A DNA stretch of 6,365 nt, taken from contig DBDL01000028.1 of NCBI GenBank assembly GCA_002293545.1, forward strand, positions 1 through 6,365, in the 5' to 3' direction. The notes under the pieces were generated by a model. It worked only from the letters and a program-made list of their open reading frames with translations. It did not search any database and was not told the DNA's origin. The DNA is from Lachnoclostridium sp. UBA933 (GTDB lineage Bacteria > Bacillota > Clostridia > Lachnospirales > Lachnospiraceae). Positions 5,905 through 6,365 of this stretch are shown here, in pieces; positions within the stretch are counted from its first letter, which is position 1; the number at the start of each line of letters is the position of its first letter. A program made the translations under genes and the position numbers.

Positions 5905-5953
5905 TATTATCCCATTTATTTCTTATTTTTCTGCCGCTGTTTATTATCTTGTC

Positions 5954-6365
5954 TTAATAGGTTTGTACTGCTGCCGGATTGACATAAAACCATTTCATAT
6001 CCCGGTTCAGCATATTTTTTAAAACCGGAAAGCAAAAAAATTTAATTTTAAATTGAAAAGAGGCTTTCATATCGACGGCATATACACATGTTCCCAAATG
6101 AAATTGGTTTCCATAGTTTTTTGTCATATTCCATTGAATCAGATCCATGATCCGATAACATTTCACGGAAGAATCCATTGTAATCAAAAATATATTTATG
6201 TAATTTTCATAGTTCATTGATACTCCCCTTTTTTTTACCTGCTTTGCTTTGTTCTGTATCAAATCACGGCTGATTGCAAAAAGATCCGGCAGCGACATCT
6301 TTATATCCTGTTCTTCCTTTATAAGCGGTACCGTCAATCCCTGAAGCAGTGCCGCAATATCAACT
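5954..6365 (-). CDS. C-terminal part of a DUF5702-like Tad-locus protein
   Basis: The reading frame is open from the right edge of the window to TAA at 5956-5954, giving 136 visible residues with the start outside. The end contains SMNYENYINIFLITMDSS, then CYRIMDLIQWNMTKNYG, which from memory resembles the C-terminal 'YEDYL...DLI..N' region of DUF5702 proteins in clostridial Tad loci. Those are pseudopilin-like proteins of several hundred residues with an N-terminal membrane anchor. The upstream visible part (LLQGLTVPLIKEEQDIKMSL) is amphipathic and continuous in frame. An internal ATG at 6217 has a good GGGGAG site about 5 bases before it and would give an 87-residue protein. I favour a single longer protein, because the frame upstream is open and the similarity spans the ATG. 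The family assignment is moderate only. Confidence 0.6.
   Translation of the reverse strand, partial: VDIAALLQGLTVPLIKEEQDIKMSLPDLFAISRDLIQNKAKQVKKRGVSMNYENYINIFLITMDSSVKCYRIMDLIQWNMTKNYGNQFHLGTCVYAVDMKASFQFKIKFFCFPVLKNMLNRDMKWFYVNPAAVQTY

Noticed and set aside
5312..6022. Long rightward open frame opposite the pseudopilin gene
   Set aside because: It is antisense to a well-supported gene, runs through the inverted repeat, has no recognisable domain and no ribosome site, and its composition is that of a reverse-strand shadow.
6217..6236. A8 run followed by GGGGAG and an internal ATG, read as a frameshift site or an indel that fused two genes
   Set aside because: A one-base shift would end the upstream frame at a TGA overlapping the ATG or shortly after it, which looks like a gene junction. 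However, the unshifted frame is open throughout and its similarity to the C-terminus of DUF5702-like proteins spans the junction, so a single gene is the simpler reading.

Overview
The window looks like chromosomal DNA from a low-GC Bacillota, most probably a clostridial Lachnospiraceae-type organism. The reasons are the AT-rich composition, strong purine-rich Shine-Dalgarno sites, a clostridial-type MurG, and a Tad-like pilus gene set carrying domains I associate with that group (DUF5702-like, DUF6382-like, two TadE-like pseudopilins). This assignment is made by eye and no database was searched. Almost everything is transcribed leftward (minus strand); one small gene runs rightward.

Layout, left to right. 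Positions 1-126 hold a non-coding stretch with a perfect 8+8 bp palindrome (42-63) just downstream of an extended -10-like sequence on the minus strand. This is possibly the regulated promoter of a gene that begins at the window's left edge. Positions 127-1652 hold a two-gene minus-strand unit: a HIT-family nucleotide-binding protein followed by MurG, the lipid II-forming glycosyltransferase. Positions 1653-1919 form a divergent regulatory region with a good sigma-A promoter and a cluster of Spo0A-box-like heptamers. It drives a 76-residue protein of unknown function (1920-2150), whose end overlaps tail-to-tail with a flavodoxin-fold/SCP2 two-domain protein (2118-3101/3107) that has its own promoter.

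Positions 3157-6365 are the distal part of a Tad/Flp-type pilus or pseudopilus operon. In transcription order it contains: the C-terminus of a DUF5702-like protein (cut by the window edge); a gap holding a long, perfect 23-bp inverted repeat; a TadE-like prepilin with two tandem zinc-ribbon-like H-C-C-C modules; a gap filled by six copies of a 22-25 bp tandem repeat; a short A24 (CpaA/TadV-like) prepilin peptidase; a second TadE-like prepilin that starts with TTG inside the peptidase gene; and a DUF6382-like protein with two C-terminal membrane segments. The last three genes overlap, so they are probably translationally coupled. The expected logic is that the peptidase cleaves the class III leaders (KG|S-[FY]-TVEA) of the two pseudopilins, which then join a machine encoded upstream outside the window.

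The least explained items are the Cys-rich modules on the pseudopilin, the two structured intergenic elements inside the pilus operon, and the possible Spo0A-controlled small gene.
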